DNA of 64,000 nucleotides. It comes from Hoskinsella mucinilytica (lineage in GTDB: Bacteria > Bacillota_I > Bacilli_A > Erysipelotrichales > Erysipelotrichaceae). Each line of letters starts with the position of its first letter. Within the stretch, counting starts at the first letter, position 1. Shown piece after piece: positions 51,729-61,487 of this stretch. The notes below the pieces were generated by a model. The model searched no databases. It saw only the letters and a program-made list of their open reading frames with translations, and had not been told where the DNA came from. The position numbers and the translations under genes were made by a program. Where the stretch lies: assembly GCF_045223415.1 (NCBI RefSeq), contig NZ_JBEQZJ010000009.1, positions 1 to 64,000 on the forward strand, read 5' to 3'.

Positions 51729-52931
51729 ATGGAATGTGTTAGAAAAGTATGTGAAGACCTGTATTGGGTAGGTGGAAATGATCACCGTTTGGCATTATTT
51801 GAGAATATTCATCCGATTCCAAGAGGTGTTTCCTATAACTCCTATTTGCTTTTAGATGAAAAAACGGTGTTGTTTGATACCGTGGATTGGTCTATTGGAC
51901 GTCAATTTTTGGAAAATGTAGCTGCTGTATTGCAAGGTCGTGATTTAGATTATCTAATCATCAATCATATGGAACCGGATCATGCTGCTAGTATAGAAGA
52001 GGTGTTATTGCGTTATCCAAATGTAACTGTCATTTCTACGGAAAAAGGATTTTTATTGATGCGTCAATTCGGATTTGATGTAGATGGCAAAACCGAAGAA
52101 GTCAAAGAAGGAGATATCAAAACCTTTGGTGCTCATACCATTACGTTTGTGGAAGCACCTATGGTCCATTGGCCTGAAGCTATGGTAAGCTTTGATATCA
52201 CAAATGGAGTATTGTTCTCAGCAGATGCATTTGGTTCCTTTGGTGCATTGGATGGTAAATTGTTTAATGACGAAGTGAACTTTGACAGAGATTGGATCGA
52301 TGATGCTCGCCGTTATTATACAAATATTGTTGGAAAATATGGACCTCATGTGCAAGCATTATTGAAAAAGGCAGCTACGATCGATATCAAAATGATCTGT
52401 CCGTTGCATGGACCAATATGGCGTAATGATATTGGTTATCTGTTAGATAAATATCAGCATTGGAGTACCTATGAGCCTGAGGTGAACGGTGTAATGATCG
52501 CTTATGCATCTATGTATGGAAATACTGAAAATGCAGCAAACGTATTAGCAAGCAAACTTGTGGAAAAAGGTATTAGAGATGTTGTTCTATATGATGTATC
52601 CAATACCCATGTATCTCAGTTGATTTCCGAAGCATTTAAATATAGTCATTTGGTATTAGCAAGTGTAACTTATAATCTGGGAATTTATCCGGTAATGCAT
52701 AACTTTTTGATGGATATGAAGGCATTGCATTTACAGAATAGAGTTGTCGGAATTATTGAAAATGGATCATGGGCACCAAAATCTGGTAGTCTTATGAAAG
52801 AATGTTTAGATGATATGAAACAGATGAGTATCTTAAATGAAGAATTGTCTTTTGTATCAAGCATGAACGATGCAAATCGAAATGAGATGGATGCATTGGT
52901 TGATGGCATCGTGGATTCATTAAAATCATAG
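51729..52931 (+). CDS. A-type flavodiiron protein (oxygen or NO reductase)
   Basis: 400 residues: N-terminal metallo-beta-lactamase domain with diiron ligands in NHMEPDHAAS (HxExDH, about 79-87), His in VHWPE, Asp in SADAFG and His in CPLHGPIW, plus a C-terminal flavodoxin domain with the FMN loop SMYGNTENAA (about 260). Such proteins take electrons from rubredoxin and reduce oxygen to water or NO to N2O in anaerobes. It starts 12 bases after the dehydrogenase-rubredoxin fusion, which makes the fusion its probable donor. A terminator follows at 52936. Confidence 0.95.
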   Translation: MECVRKVCEDLYWVGGNDHRLALFENIHPIPRGVSYNSYLLLDEKTVLFDTVDWSIGRQFLENVAAVLQGRDLDYLIINHMEPDHAASIEEVLLRYPNVTVISTEKGFLLMRQFGFDVDGKTEEVKEGDIKTFGAHTITFVEAPMVHWPEAMVSFDITNGVLFSADAFGSFGALDGKLFNDEVNFDRDWIDDARRYYTNIVGKYGPHVQALLKKAATIDIKMICPLHGPIWRNDIGYLLDKYQHWSTYEPEVNGVMIAYASMYGNTENAANVLASKLVEKGIRDVVLYDVSNTHVSQLISEAFKYSHLVLASVTYNLGIYPVMHNFLMDMKALHLQNRVVGIIENGSWAPKSGSLMKECLDDMKQMSILNEELSFVSSMNDANRNEMDALVDGIVDSLKS

Positions 52932-52935
52932 TAGG

Positions 52936-52961
52936 AAGGGTAGAGAAATCTATCCTTTTTT
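52936..52961 (+). terminator. terminator after the flavodiiron gene
   Basis: GGGTAGA and TCTATCC pair with one G-T around GAAA and are followed by TTTTTT. Confidence 0.8.
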
Positions 52962-53122
52962 CTATTTTACAGAGATAGAAGGCTTAGACAAAGAAATATG
53001 AAAAAATAACTTTTCTCTGATATATTGGCTACTTTTGTGATGGTTATGTGATATAGAACAAAACGTTTTTTGTACGTGTGATGGCTATGAAATGAAAAAA
53101 ATAGAAAGATAAGAAACTTTTC

Positions 53123-53185
53123 GGAAAACGCTTGCAGAAAAAAAGACAAAGTGATATATTGGTACAGACCACATGGTATAGACCA
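53123..53185 (+). promoter_or_regulatory. promoter with cre-like box and two NagR/DasR-like operators (giant repeat protein)
   Basis: TTGCAG (53132-53137) and TATATT (53155-53160) are 17 bases apart. GGAAAACGCTTGCA (53123-53136) is a cre-like box over the -35. TGGTACAGACCA (53160-53171) and TGGTATAGACCA (53174-53185) are two copies of the GntR-family operator type used by NagR/DasR; the first starts at the last base of the -10. A repressor there would block transcription until an amino-sugar phosphate releases it. The same design recurs at 62534. The 5' UTR is about 300 bases (53186-53479), with a hairpin at 53202-53229 and no other gene. Confidence 0.75.
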
Positions 53186-53479
53186 CTATACTAGGTATTC
53201 ATCTTCTTTACGATAAGACAAAAAGAAGAACAACAGATGATAAACAAGTAAAAACTATGCTAAAAAACCATGTTAAAAAAGGGTGATATTCTTGCTGTTT
53301 AGTAGCCTACCTAATGGTGAAATAGGTGTAATTTTTTTAACTTTATGAGGTTTGTTTATTTGTTTTATATGTAAAGGCGAATGAACGAAAGCGTGAATAT
53401 GACACGAAAGAAAGATGAAGAAGAAAGGTAGTTTATGATTTTAGAGATCCATTATCTGAATCATGACTAGGTGTGATGT

Positions 53480-56400
53480 ATGAAAAAAAAGAGAAATTAT
53501 GGACAAAAATCAATCGTATCAACAATGTCTATTTTGATGGCAATGGGTATGGTAAGCCCGACAGCAGCAATTCATGCAGCAAGTGATTTTGGTATTAGTA
53601 CCACAGATTATCAAATTTTATTGAATGACGGGAAAGGTTTTCGCTCATGGAATGTGAATGTCAATGGAGATGGAAAATACAGTGGAACGATTTCCTTGAC
53701 AACATCCGATTATGAACTTACAGGAGCCCTTCAATTGGAATTCAAAACGCTAGAAGATGTGGAAGGTTTTACTTTGATCAATGAGAATAGCGATGCACAT
53801 ATCGCAATAGCAAAATTAAATGTTGAAGGTAAAACAGCTGAAGAAATTTCAGATTATTTGAATACAAAACTATATCTTTATGGGGACAGTATCGATACTG
53901 ATACCGTGTATGATCTTGTGAAGTTACAAGCAGTTCTTAGTGAAAACACCTATACAGAACCACAAAAGGAAGAACCAAGTGAAGCTATTGCAGAACAAAC
54001 AATGATTCAGCCAACAAGCATGATGAGTTATGCGGCTTCCAGTATTGTTCAACCTAAGATTAAAACAACTCTAAATGAAATCCTTTTAAGCAATCTACAG
54101 GATAATCAATGTTATGCTATTTTATACCATACAGTGGATAACCCTAACAAACCAACTGAAATAAAATGGTATACGAAAAGCGAGATAGAAGCAAATAATC
54201 CTTTTGTGGGATTAAAATCGGATTCGTTATATTACGTTAAAACAAAACTGATCGGAGCTCCTGATAATGACAGTGAAGATACTTATACTTATACTCAGGT
54301 CTTAATCGAAGGACAGATTCTCAGTAATGATCTTCCAGTTACCGTAACATTGAAGTCTTGGAATAAAGAGGATGCTGTGTATGAATTTATAACTGATGAA
54401 AATGGATTTTTTCAATGTGCTGTTGATACGGATACAACATACATGATAGAAGCAAGAAGTGCCAATGGGTATGAATATCATGAAGCAAATCATTACGATA
54501 ATTACAAAGGTGGAGTTTTCGATCTTACAAAATATGTGACAAACTATAAAGATGCAAAGGATTTTGTGGATAGCCATTATACAGTAAATGGTAACATCAT
54601 AACAGAAGTAAATAATGAAACCTTAGGCTTTATTCTTGACGCTTATGATTATCGATTATCAAGTGATGAAAAACAAGAAATCGATCAGATATTGAAAGCA
54701 GCCGGGTCTAAGTTAACCTATGAAGAATTATACAAAGAGGCAACATCTAAAGTTGATGCAGAAAGAGATGCATTTTTAGCAAAATATGTAGGAAAAGAAG
54801 AAGATTCAGATACTACGTTAGGTAAAAAATACAATATCGGACGTAGATATCAAATAATCTTAGATGATGCGGAAAAAGATTGGGAAGGATTGCATTATAA
54901 AGTAAAAGAAGAAATAGACTCACTATTAAATATGATGCAAATATCTAATGTAAGAAGTTATTCTGAATTAATGGTCGCTGCACATTATTATGAAGAGGCT
55001 TCTGATAACTTCATTAAAACTTATTTTAGTGATGAAAACGGAGCATTCTCAAACGTAACTGGAGATAATGTTGATACCATCCTTTCCGCAAAGAAAACTG
55101 CAGAAAGCAAAAACGCTTTCAAGGATTACGGTTCTTCAAATTCTTATCAATTATTAGCTGCGATAAATGTCAATTTAAATGGAAAAACAAATACAACTTA
55201 TGATGCGTTATATGAAGAAGCAAACGGTATAAAGGTTGTGGTTGATGATTTTATAGCTAATTATTTAACAGAAGATAGAAATCTGGTAACATCTGTTACT
55301 CAGAAAAACATAGAAGGAATCGTGAAAGGTGAAGCAGCTTGGTTGAAGTTATCATCCAAACAACAAAATTATTTGAACAAAAAGTTGAAAACTGCTGGTA
55401 ATATCACCTATGAATCATTATTAGATGAAGCAAAGAATATTGATAAACAAGCTGATTTATTTTTAGATACTTATATGAAAGAAAATGGAGCATTCATCAA
55501 AGATATAGACAGATTCAATTATAAGAAAGTTGCATCTGCCGAAGAAGACTGGGAAAATGCTTCTGATGTATTAAAGGAAGCTATTGAAAGTCGTTATGAT
55601 TATATTGATGATGTGATCAAAACAGCAGTAAAATATCAAGGCTATTTTGAAGAATTTATCAATCCATATTTGGTGGATGATCAAAATGCTTTATTTAAAA
55701 CGGTGAATGGAGATAACTATCAACAGATATTAAATGCACATAAAGTTTGGAATAACTATAGTTATTATGAAAAAGATGAAATCAATGAGATCATGGCAAA
55801 AGAAAGTGGCGTATCATATTATGAACTTTATGATAAAGCAATAAGTTATCAAAACGATTTGAAAAAGGAACAGGAATTTATCAAACAATATCTAACTTAT
55901 GAAGATAAGCTTGTAACGTTTGTAGATGAACATACCATTTTGAATCTGAAAGAGGGAGAAGAAGAGTGGGAAAAGCTTTCTAAGGAAAGCCAAGATGATA
56001 TCGACCAACAATTAGATGTTGCCAAAAAAGGAACAACATTCAAGGGGTTGATTAAGGAAGCAGATCAGATCATAGGTGTTTTAGAAGATTTCGCTAATAA
56101 ATATCTTATGAAAAATAATTCTTGGATCGAAACGATACGCTTTGATAATTATGAGAAAGTAATTGAAAGTAAGACTACATGGGATACATTTGATGCGACA
56201 ACAAAAGCAGTCTTAGATTTATTTCAAAAGAAATCTTATGAAAAGTTGTATCAATCTGCAGTAAATTATCAAACAAAAATTCAGAAGTTTGTAGAGGAAT
56301 ATCTTACAGATGAGAATGGAATTATCAAAGAAGTAACACAAAAGAACTATATTTCCATAATAAATGGAAAAACTGCTTATAATGAGTTGAATACTGATGA

Positions 56401-59400
56401 AAGAGCTGCTGTTAATGCAAAATTAAAAACTGTAAGTTATGATGCATTATATAAGACAGCATGTTCATGGGAAAAAGTTTATGGTTTTATCAAAAAGTAT
56501 ATTTCAGATGATGAAGGAAATTATTTTATTGCTGTGACTGCCGGAAATTATAAGCAGATTCTTTCAGGGAATGAATATCCTTTTGAATGGAAATCCTTAA
56601 CCGAAACGCAAAGAAACCAAATCGATGAATTGACTCAATACACAGCGTTATTCACAGTGGCTCAAGAAATGAAAGATAACGTAAAAGTGTTTATCGATGG
56701 TCATGGTGGAAATAAGAAATTAAAGAAAGCAAATAAAGATACGTATATCTATATTCTTGAAGGGGAGCCTGCATGGAATGCTTTATCTGATGAATGCAAA
56801 AAGGCTGTAAATCAAGAGCTTCCTACTGCTTATCAAGTATTATTATCACAAGCCCATGAATTAAAAGATGGTTCTGCGGCATTTGTAAAGAATTATATTA
56901 CCGGAGCAGATGGCGTTGTTTATAAGAATGTAACAAAAGCAAATCAGACTCAAATAATCAGTGGTTATACAACTTGGGAAAAAATGAGCAGCGACCAGCA
57001 AGATATCATTGATGAATTATTGATACAAGCCGGAAGTAAGCCATATGAACAACTTATTGAAGATACAAAGGATCTTGCTCAACGTGTAAATAACTTTATA
57101 AAGAAATATGCAATGGATGATGCTGGGAACTATATCAAAGAACCTACAGCAGATAATTATGAGCATATTACTTCATCCTTAGTAGCTTGGAATGGGTTAG
57201 GTAAAGAAGGTCAAAGTACTGTTGATGAAATCCTTACTGAGAAAAATGACTTATCTTTTACAAAGTTATTATCTGATGCTCATGCATTTGAACAACATGT
57301 GCAAGATTTCATGAACGAACATCATAAAAATGCGGATAAAGCAATCACGAAAGACAATTATAAAACAGTTTTATCTGCAAAAGATGCATGGTCAGCCCTA
57401 TCTTCAGAAGAACAGAAAGCCGTAAATAAGAGTTTGAATGCAAAAGGTGGTAAAAACTTTGATATCCTTTTACAAGAAGCAACTTCATTGATGGATACCG
57501 CAAAAATATTCACTGATACCTTTGTATTTGAAACAGCAACTGTTAAAAACTATGCAATCATCAACTTAGGGTATCAAAATTTCTCTAAGATGGATGAATT
57601 ACAGCAGTATGTTATCACTAATGAAGTAAAAGAGATTATACAAAAAGATTATGCAAATCTAGTTTCTGATGCTCAGCAGATAGAGAAGAAAATCAATACA
57701 TTTATTCGTGAGTTTGCGGCAGATCAAGATAATGCAGTTTATGCAGCAGTAACAGCTGATAACTGTAAATCAATACTGTTAGGTAAACAGCAATGGGAAC
57801 AAATCGGAAGCGATTATCAAGAAGCCATTGATGCTGTCATCATGACAAAAGCAGATACTACCTTTACCAACTTATTATCTTCAGCAGAAGCATTACAAGA
57901 AAAGGCAGATACTTTCTTTGAACAATATTTGAAGATGGATGGCGAAGAAATCAAATCAATTGATCAAACGACCTTTAAACACATTCTATCAGGGCAAGAT
58001 GCATGGGAAAACTTAGATAAAGAAGTACAAAAAGTTGTTAACAAGCGCATTGCTACTACATCTTATGAAGCGATGTTATATCAAGCTCTGAACTTAAAAG
58101 AAAGTACGGAAGAGTTTGTAAAGAACTATTTGAGTGATGATCAAGGACATTATCAAAGTGCTGAATTTGCAAACTATAAGACGATCTTATCTGGTAGCGA
58201 ACAATGGGATGCCTTTGATGAAGCACAAAAGATCGTCGTAAATGATTTGATCAAAGATACAAAGAAAACTTATCAGAATTTCAAAGAAGAAGCGACTTCT
58301 ATTGAAAAAGCAATAAATGAATTTGTACCAGCATATGTTACAGATGAAACAGGCACACCATATACCACAATTACAGCAGATAATTTCGCTAAGATTTTAT
58401 CAGGAACAAAAGATTGGTCTGCACTTAGCGATGTCCAACGATTGGCAGTAAATGAGCTATTGATGAGCTATGAAAACGGAGTATCTTTTGAAACATTAAA
58501 GGAAGCCGCAACCATTTTAAAAGAACATGCAACTCAATTTGTGACACCATATCAAGCAATAGAAAAAGTAAACAAAGACAACTATGAACTGATTTTGGAT
58601 GGAGAAATTGCATGGAATAAGCTTACAAAAGATGAGAAAACAGTCGCAAATAGTATGATGAAGAAGTCCTTTGAGACATTGCTTCAGGATGCATCAGAAC
58701 TGAAGGATACCACAGAAAAATTTGTAAAGGATCATATCACAGATCAGGAAACAAATGAGATATTCAAGGATGCAACATTGAAAAACAGTATGCAGATTCT
58801 TAGCGGAAAACAAAGCTGGACAGCTATGAATGATGATCAAAAAGATATCATTAATCACATACTAAATGGAAATGAAAGTTTGGATTATGATACGTTATGT
58901 GAACATGCAGAGGTATTTGGTAAACAAATTCAAGCATTTATAAATGATTATGTCACAGATGAAAATGGCGTAGTAAGCAAAGTGACAGCAGCAAATTATC
59001 AAATGCTGTTACAAGGCAATTCTCAATGGACTAGCTTTGATAAAGACATGCAAGATGTCATTGATGCTGTCATCATGACAAAAGCAGATACTACCTTTAC
59101 CAACTTATTATCTTCAGCAGAAGCATTACAAGAAAAGGCAGATACTTTCTTTGAACAATATTTGAAGATGGATGGCAAAGAAATTAAATCAATTGATCAA
59201 ACGACCTTTAAACACATTCTATCAGGGCAAGATGCATGGGAAAACTTAGATAAAGAAGTACAAAAAGTTGTTAACAAGCGCATTGCTACTACATCTTATG
59301 AAGCGATGTTATATCAAGCTTTGAACTTAAAAGAAAGTACGGAAGAGTTTGTAAAGAACTATTTGAGTGATGATCAAGGACATTATCAAAGTGCTGAATT

Positions 59401-61348
59401 TGCAAACTATAAGACGATCTTATCCGGTAGCGAACAATGGGATGCCTTTGATCAAGCACAAAAGATCATCGTAAATGATTTGATCAAAGATACAAAGAAA
59501 ACTTATCAGAATTTCAAAGAAGAAGCGACTTCTATTGAAAAAGCAATAAATGAATTTGTACCAGCATATGTTACAGATGAAACAGGCACACCATATACCA
59601 CAATTACAGCAGATAATTTCGCTAAGATTTTATCAGGAACAAAAGATTGGTCTGCACTTAGCGATGTCCAACGATTGGCAGTAAATGAGCTATTGATGAG
59701 CTATGAAAACGGAGTATCTTTTGAAACATTAAAGGAAGCCGCAATCATTTTAAAAGAACATGCAACTCAATTTGTGAAACCATATCAAGCAATAGAAAAA
59801 GTAAACAAAGACAACTATGAACTGATTTTGGATGGAGAAACTGCATGGAATAAGCTTACAAAAGATGAAAAAACAGTCGCAAACAGCATGATGAAGAAGT
59901 CCTTTGATACGTTGCTTCAGGATGCATCAGAACTGAAGGATACCACAGAAAAATTTGTAAAGGATCATATCACAGATCAGGAAACAAATGAGATATTCAA
60001 GGATGCAACATTGAAAAACAGTATGCAGATTCTTAGTGGAAAACAAAGCTGGGCAGCTATGAATGATGATCAAAAAGATATCATTAATCACATACTAAAT
60101 GGAAATGAAAGTTTGGATTATGATACGTTATGTGAACATGCAGAGGTATTTGGTAAACAAATTCAAGCATTTATAAATGATTATGTCACAGATGAAAATG
60201 GCGTAGTAAGCAAAGTGACTGCAGCAAATTATCAAATGCTGTTACAAGGTAATTCTCAATGGACTAGCTTTGATAAAGATGTGCAAGATGCCATTGATGC
60301 TGCTGTGAAATTGCAGTCAAAAACTACCTATACAGATTTATTATCAGATGCAAACCAATTCTTTGGTAAAGTAAGTACCTTTATCCATGAAAATATGCAA
60401 ATCAATGAAGTTTATATGAAAGCCGCTGATAAGGATAATTATCAGATGATTCTTGATGCAGAAGTGATTTGGAATAATCTAGATGATGAAGTTCAACTTG
60501 CTATCAATTCTAAAACTACTGTGGAAAATGATGGTATCGTTTATGAAACATTATTGAATCAGACAAAAGCCGCAATGGAATTTTTAAATAATTATTTAAA
60601 AGATGAAAGAGGTAACACTTATTCTGAGGTTATTGGTTCAAATTTCATGAAGATACTTGATGGTGAAACATCATGGAATCAAATGCTCCCAGGTCAGCAA
60701 GAGATGATTAATGCTAATTTAACAGAACATAAAGGTTATGAAGTTTTATTAAAGGATGCAAAAGACTTAGAAGCAACTGCTATGAAATTCGTAAACGCTT
60801 ATACATCTGATGGTCATGGTGTATGGTATAAAGAGGCTTCAATAGAAAATTATGAACAAATCCTTTCCGGTATTGATAACTGGAATCAGCATGAACAGAA
60901 TGATAGGGATGCAGTAAATGAACTTTTGAATAAACATGATTGCGCTACTTATGAGATTTTATACAATCAAGCAAAGGCTATCAAGGCTGAATTAGAACAG
61001 CCAATTGAGCCAACAGATCCAGTAGAACCAGAAGTACCAGTGAAACCAACAGATCCAGTAGAACCAGAAGTACCAGTCGAACCAGAAGTACCAGTGGAAC
61101 CAACGGATCCAGTAGAACCTACAGTACCTGAAACACCGGTAGATGATAAAGATAATGTTACGGTTAGACATGAAACAACAATAACACATGGCTCTGTACA
61201 AGATAACAAGGGAACTGTTATACAATCAACGACCAAGGAAGTAAAAACAGGGGATAGCACAAATACAAAATCTATAGTTGGATTAGGTATTATCTCTTTA
61301 CTTGCTATGGGAATTGCTTGTATGAGAAAAAGAAAAATAAATAAATAA
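53480..61348 (+). CDS. giant wall-anchored protein of ~31 unknown ~67-residue repeats
   Basis: 2622 residues. A signal peptide (cleavage near HAAS, residue 34) is followed by a beta-rich domain (about 35-150) and a carboxypeptidase-regulatory-like beta sandwich (about 275-345). From about 354 to 2505 there are roughly 31 helical repeats. Each has the form F-x3-Y-(L/M)-x-D-x2-G-x2-Y-x2-V-x5-NY-x2-IL-x-G-x3-W-x2-L-x4-Q-x2-(I/V)-N...Y-x2-LL-x2-A. Then come a PVEP/PTDP wall-spanning stretch (2508-2555) and a sorting end VKTGD (2588), hydrophobic helix, RKRK. LP is absent from the sorting motif. Residues 1451-1861 and 1862-2272 are near-identical. I do not recognise the repeat family. It looks like a long stalk or adhesin under sugar control. 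Confidence 0.85.
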   Translation: MKKKRNYGQKSIVSTMSILMAMGMVSPTAAIHAASDFGISTTDYQILLNDGKGFRSWNVNVNGDGKYSGTISLTTSDYELTGALQLEFKTLEDVEGFTLINENSDAHIAIAKLNVEGKTAEEISDYLNTKLYLYGDSIDTDTVYDLVKLQAVLSENTYTEPQKEEPSEAIAEQTMIQPTSMMSYAASSIVQPKIKTTLNEILLSNLQDNQCYAILYHTVDNPNKPTEIKWYTKSEIEANNPFVGLKSDSLYYVKTKLIGAPDNDSEDTYTYTQVLIEGQILSNDLPVTVTLKSWNKEDAVYEFITDENGFFQCAVDTDTTYMIEARSANGYEYHEANHYDNYKGGVFDLTKYVTNYKDAKDFVDSHYTVNGNIITEVNNETLGFILDAYDYRLSSDEKQEIDQILKAAGSKLTYEELYKEATSKVDAERDAFLAKYVGKEEDSDTTLGKKYNIGRRYQIILDDAEKDWEGLHYKVKEEIDSLLNMMQISNVRSYSELMVAAHYYEEASDNFIKTYFSDENGAFSNVTGDNVDTILSAKKTAESKNAFKDYGSSNSYQLLAAINVNLNGKTNTTYDALYEEANGIKVVVDDFIANYLTEDRNLVTSVTQKNIEGIVKGEAAWLKLSSKQQNYLNKKLKTAGNITYESLLDEAKNIDKQADLFLDTYMKENGAFIKDIDRFNYKKVASAEEDWENASDVLKEAIESRYDYIDDVIKTAVKYQGYFEEFINPYLVDDQNALFKTVNGDNYQQILNAHKVWNNYSYYEKDEINEIMAKESGVSYYELYDKAISYQNDLKKEQEFIKQYLTYEDKLVTFVDEHTILNLKEGEEEWEKLSKESQDDIDQQLDVAKKGTTFKGLIKEADQIIGVLEDFANKYLMKNNSWIETIRFDNYEKVIESKTTWDTFDATTKAVLDLFQKKSYEKLYQSAVNYQTKIQKFVEEYLTDENGIIKEVTQKNYISIINGKTAYNELNTDERAAVNAKLKTVSYDALYKTACSWEKVYGFIKKYISDDEGNYFIAVTAGNYKQILSGNEYPFEWKSLTETQRNQIDELTQYTALFTVAQEMKDNVKVFIDGHGGNKKLKKANKDTYIYILEGEPAWNALSDECKKAVNQELPTAYQVLLSQAHELKDGSAAFVKNYITGADGVVYKNVTKANQTQIISGYTTWEKMSSDQQDIIDELLIQAGSKPYEQLIEDTKDLAQRVNNFIKKYAMDDAGNYIKEPTADNYEHITSSLVAWNGLGKEGQSTVDEILTEKNDLSFTKLLSDAHAFEQHVQDFMNEHHKNADKAITKDNYKTVLSAKDAWSALSSEEQKAVNKSLNAKGGKNFDILLQEATSLMDTAKIFTDTFVFETATVKNYAIINLGYQNFSKMDELQQYVITNEVKEIIQKDYANLVSDAQQIEKKINTFIREFAADQDNAVYAAVTADNCKSILLGKQQWEQIGSDYQEAIDAVIMTKADTTFTNLLSSAEALQEKADTFFEQYLKMDGEEIKSIDQTTFKHILSGQDAWENLDKEVQKVVNKRIATTSYEAMLYQALNLKESTEEFVKNYLSDDQGHYQSAEFANYKTILSGSEQWDAFDEAQKIVVNDLIKDTKKTYQNFKEEATSIEKAINEFVPAYVTDETGTPYTTITADNFAKILSGTKDWSALSDVQRLAVNELLMSYENGVSFETLKEAATILKEHATQFVTPYQAIEKVNKDNYELILDGEIAWNKLTKDEKTVANSMMKKSFETLLQDASELKDTTEKFVKDHITDQETNEIFKDATLKNSMQILSGKQSWTAMNDDQKDIINHILNGNESLDYDTLCEHAEVFGKQIQAFINDYVTDENGVVSKVTAANYQMLLQGNSQWTSFDKDMQDVIDAVIMTKADTTFTNLLSSAEALQEKADTFFEQYLKMDGKEIKSIDQTTFKHILSGQDAWENLDKEVQKVVNKRIATTSYEAMLYQALNLKESTEEFVKNYLSDDQGHYQSAEFANYKTILSGSEQWDAFDQAQKIIVNDLIKDTKKTYQNFKEEATSIEKAINEFVPAYVTDETGTPYTTITADNFAKILSGTKDWSALSDVQRLAVNELLMSYENGVSFETLKEAAIILKEHATQFVKPYQAIEKVNKDNYELILDGETAWNKLTKDEKTVANSMMKKSFDTLLQDASELKDTTEKFVKDHITDQETNEIFKDATLKNSMQILSGKQSWAAMNDDQKDIINHILNGNESLDYDTLCEHAEVFGKQIQAFINDYVTDENGVVSKVTAANYQMLLQGNSQWTSFDKDVQDAIDAAVKLQSKTTYTDLLSDANQFFGKVSTFIHENMQINEVYMKAADKDNYQMILDAEVIWNNLDDEVQLAINSKTTVENDGIVYETLLNQTKAAMEFLNNYLKDERGNTYSEVIGSNFMKILDGETSWNQMLPGQQEMINANLTEHKGYEVLLKDAKDLEATAMKFVNAYTSDGHGVWYKEASIENYEQILSGIDNWNQHEQNDRDAVNELLNKHDCATYEILYNQAKAIKAELEQPIEPTDPVEPEVPVKPTDPVEPEVPVEPEVPVEPTDPVEPTVPETPVDDKDNVTVRHETTITHGSVQDNKGTVIQSTTKEVKTGDSTNTKSIVGLGIISLLAMGIACMRKRKINK
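57830..59062 (+). repeat. 1233-bp tandem duplication, unit 1
   Basis: Exactly 411 codons (six protein repeats), nearly identical to 59063-60295 with only a handful of substitutions. The length is a multiple of three, so the reading frame is kept. The two units are far more alike than any other pair of repeats, so the duplication is recent. Confidence 0.95.
59063..60295 (+). repeat. 1233-bp tandem duplication, unit 2
   Basis: The second unit, directly adjacent to the first. The amino-acid differences I see are few (for example GEEIKS/GKEIKS, FDEAQKIVV/FDQAQKIIV, VTPYQ/VKPYQ, WTAMN/WAAMN). Loss or gain of the unit by recombination would change the stalk length by 411 residues. Confidence 0.95.
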
Positions 61349-61354
61349 TCAGAA

Positions 61355-61387
61355 AGAAAGCTATGAAACTCTTAGCTTTCTTTTTTT
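61355..61387 (+). terminator. terminator after the giant gene
   Basis: AGAAAGCTA (61355-61363) and TAGCTTTCT (61373-61381) form a perfect 9-bp stem followed by seven T. Confidence 0.9.
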
Positions 61388-61402
61388 CTCGTCATTTTCT
61401 AG

Positions 61403-61431
61403 TTGCACAGTGAAAGTCATGAATATATAAT
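61403..61431 (+). promoter_or_regulatory. sigma-A-type promoter of the four-repeat protein
   Basis: TTGCAC (61403-61408) and TATAAT (61426-61431) with a 17-base spacer. No cre-like box or TGGTATAGACCA operator is present, unlike the two related genes, so this gene should be controlled differently. Confidence 0.75.
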
Positions 61432-61487
61432 AAAGGCATACAATGTGATGTAAAAGTGACAACTGAATTCAGAAAGCAGTGAACGAT

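Noticed and set aside
60967..61260. Minus-strand ORFs of 77 and 97 codons opposite the end of the giant gene
   Set aside because: They are the reverse reading of the PVEP/PTDP tandem repeats (GST-type repeats on the other strand) and have no RBS.
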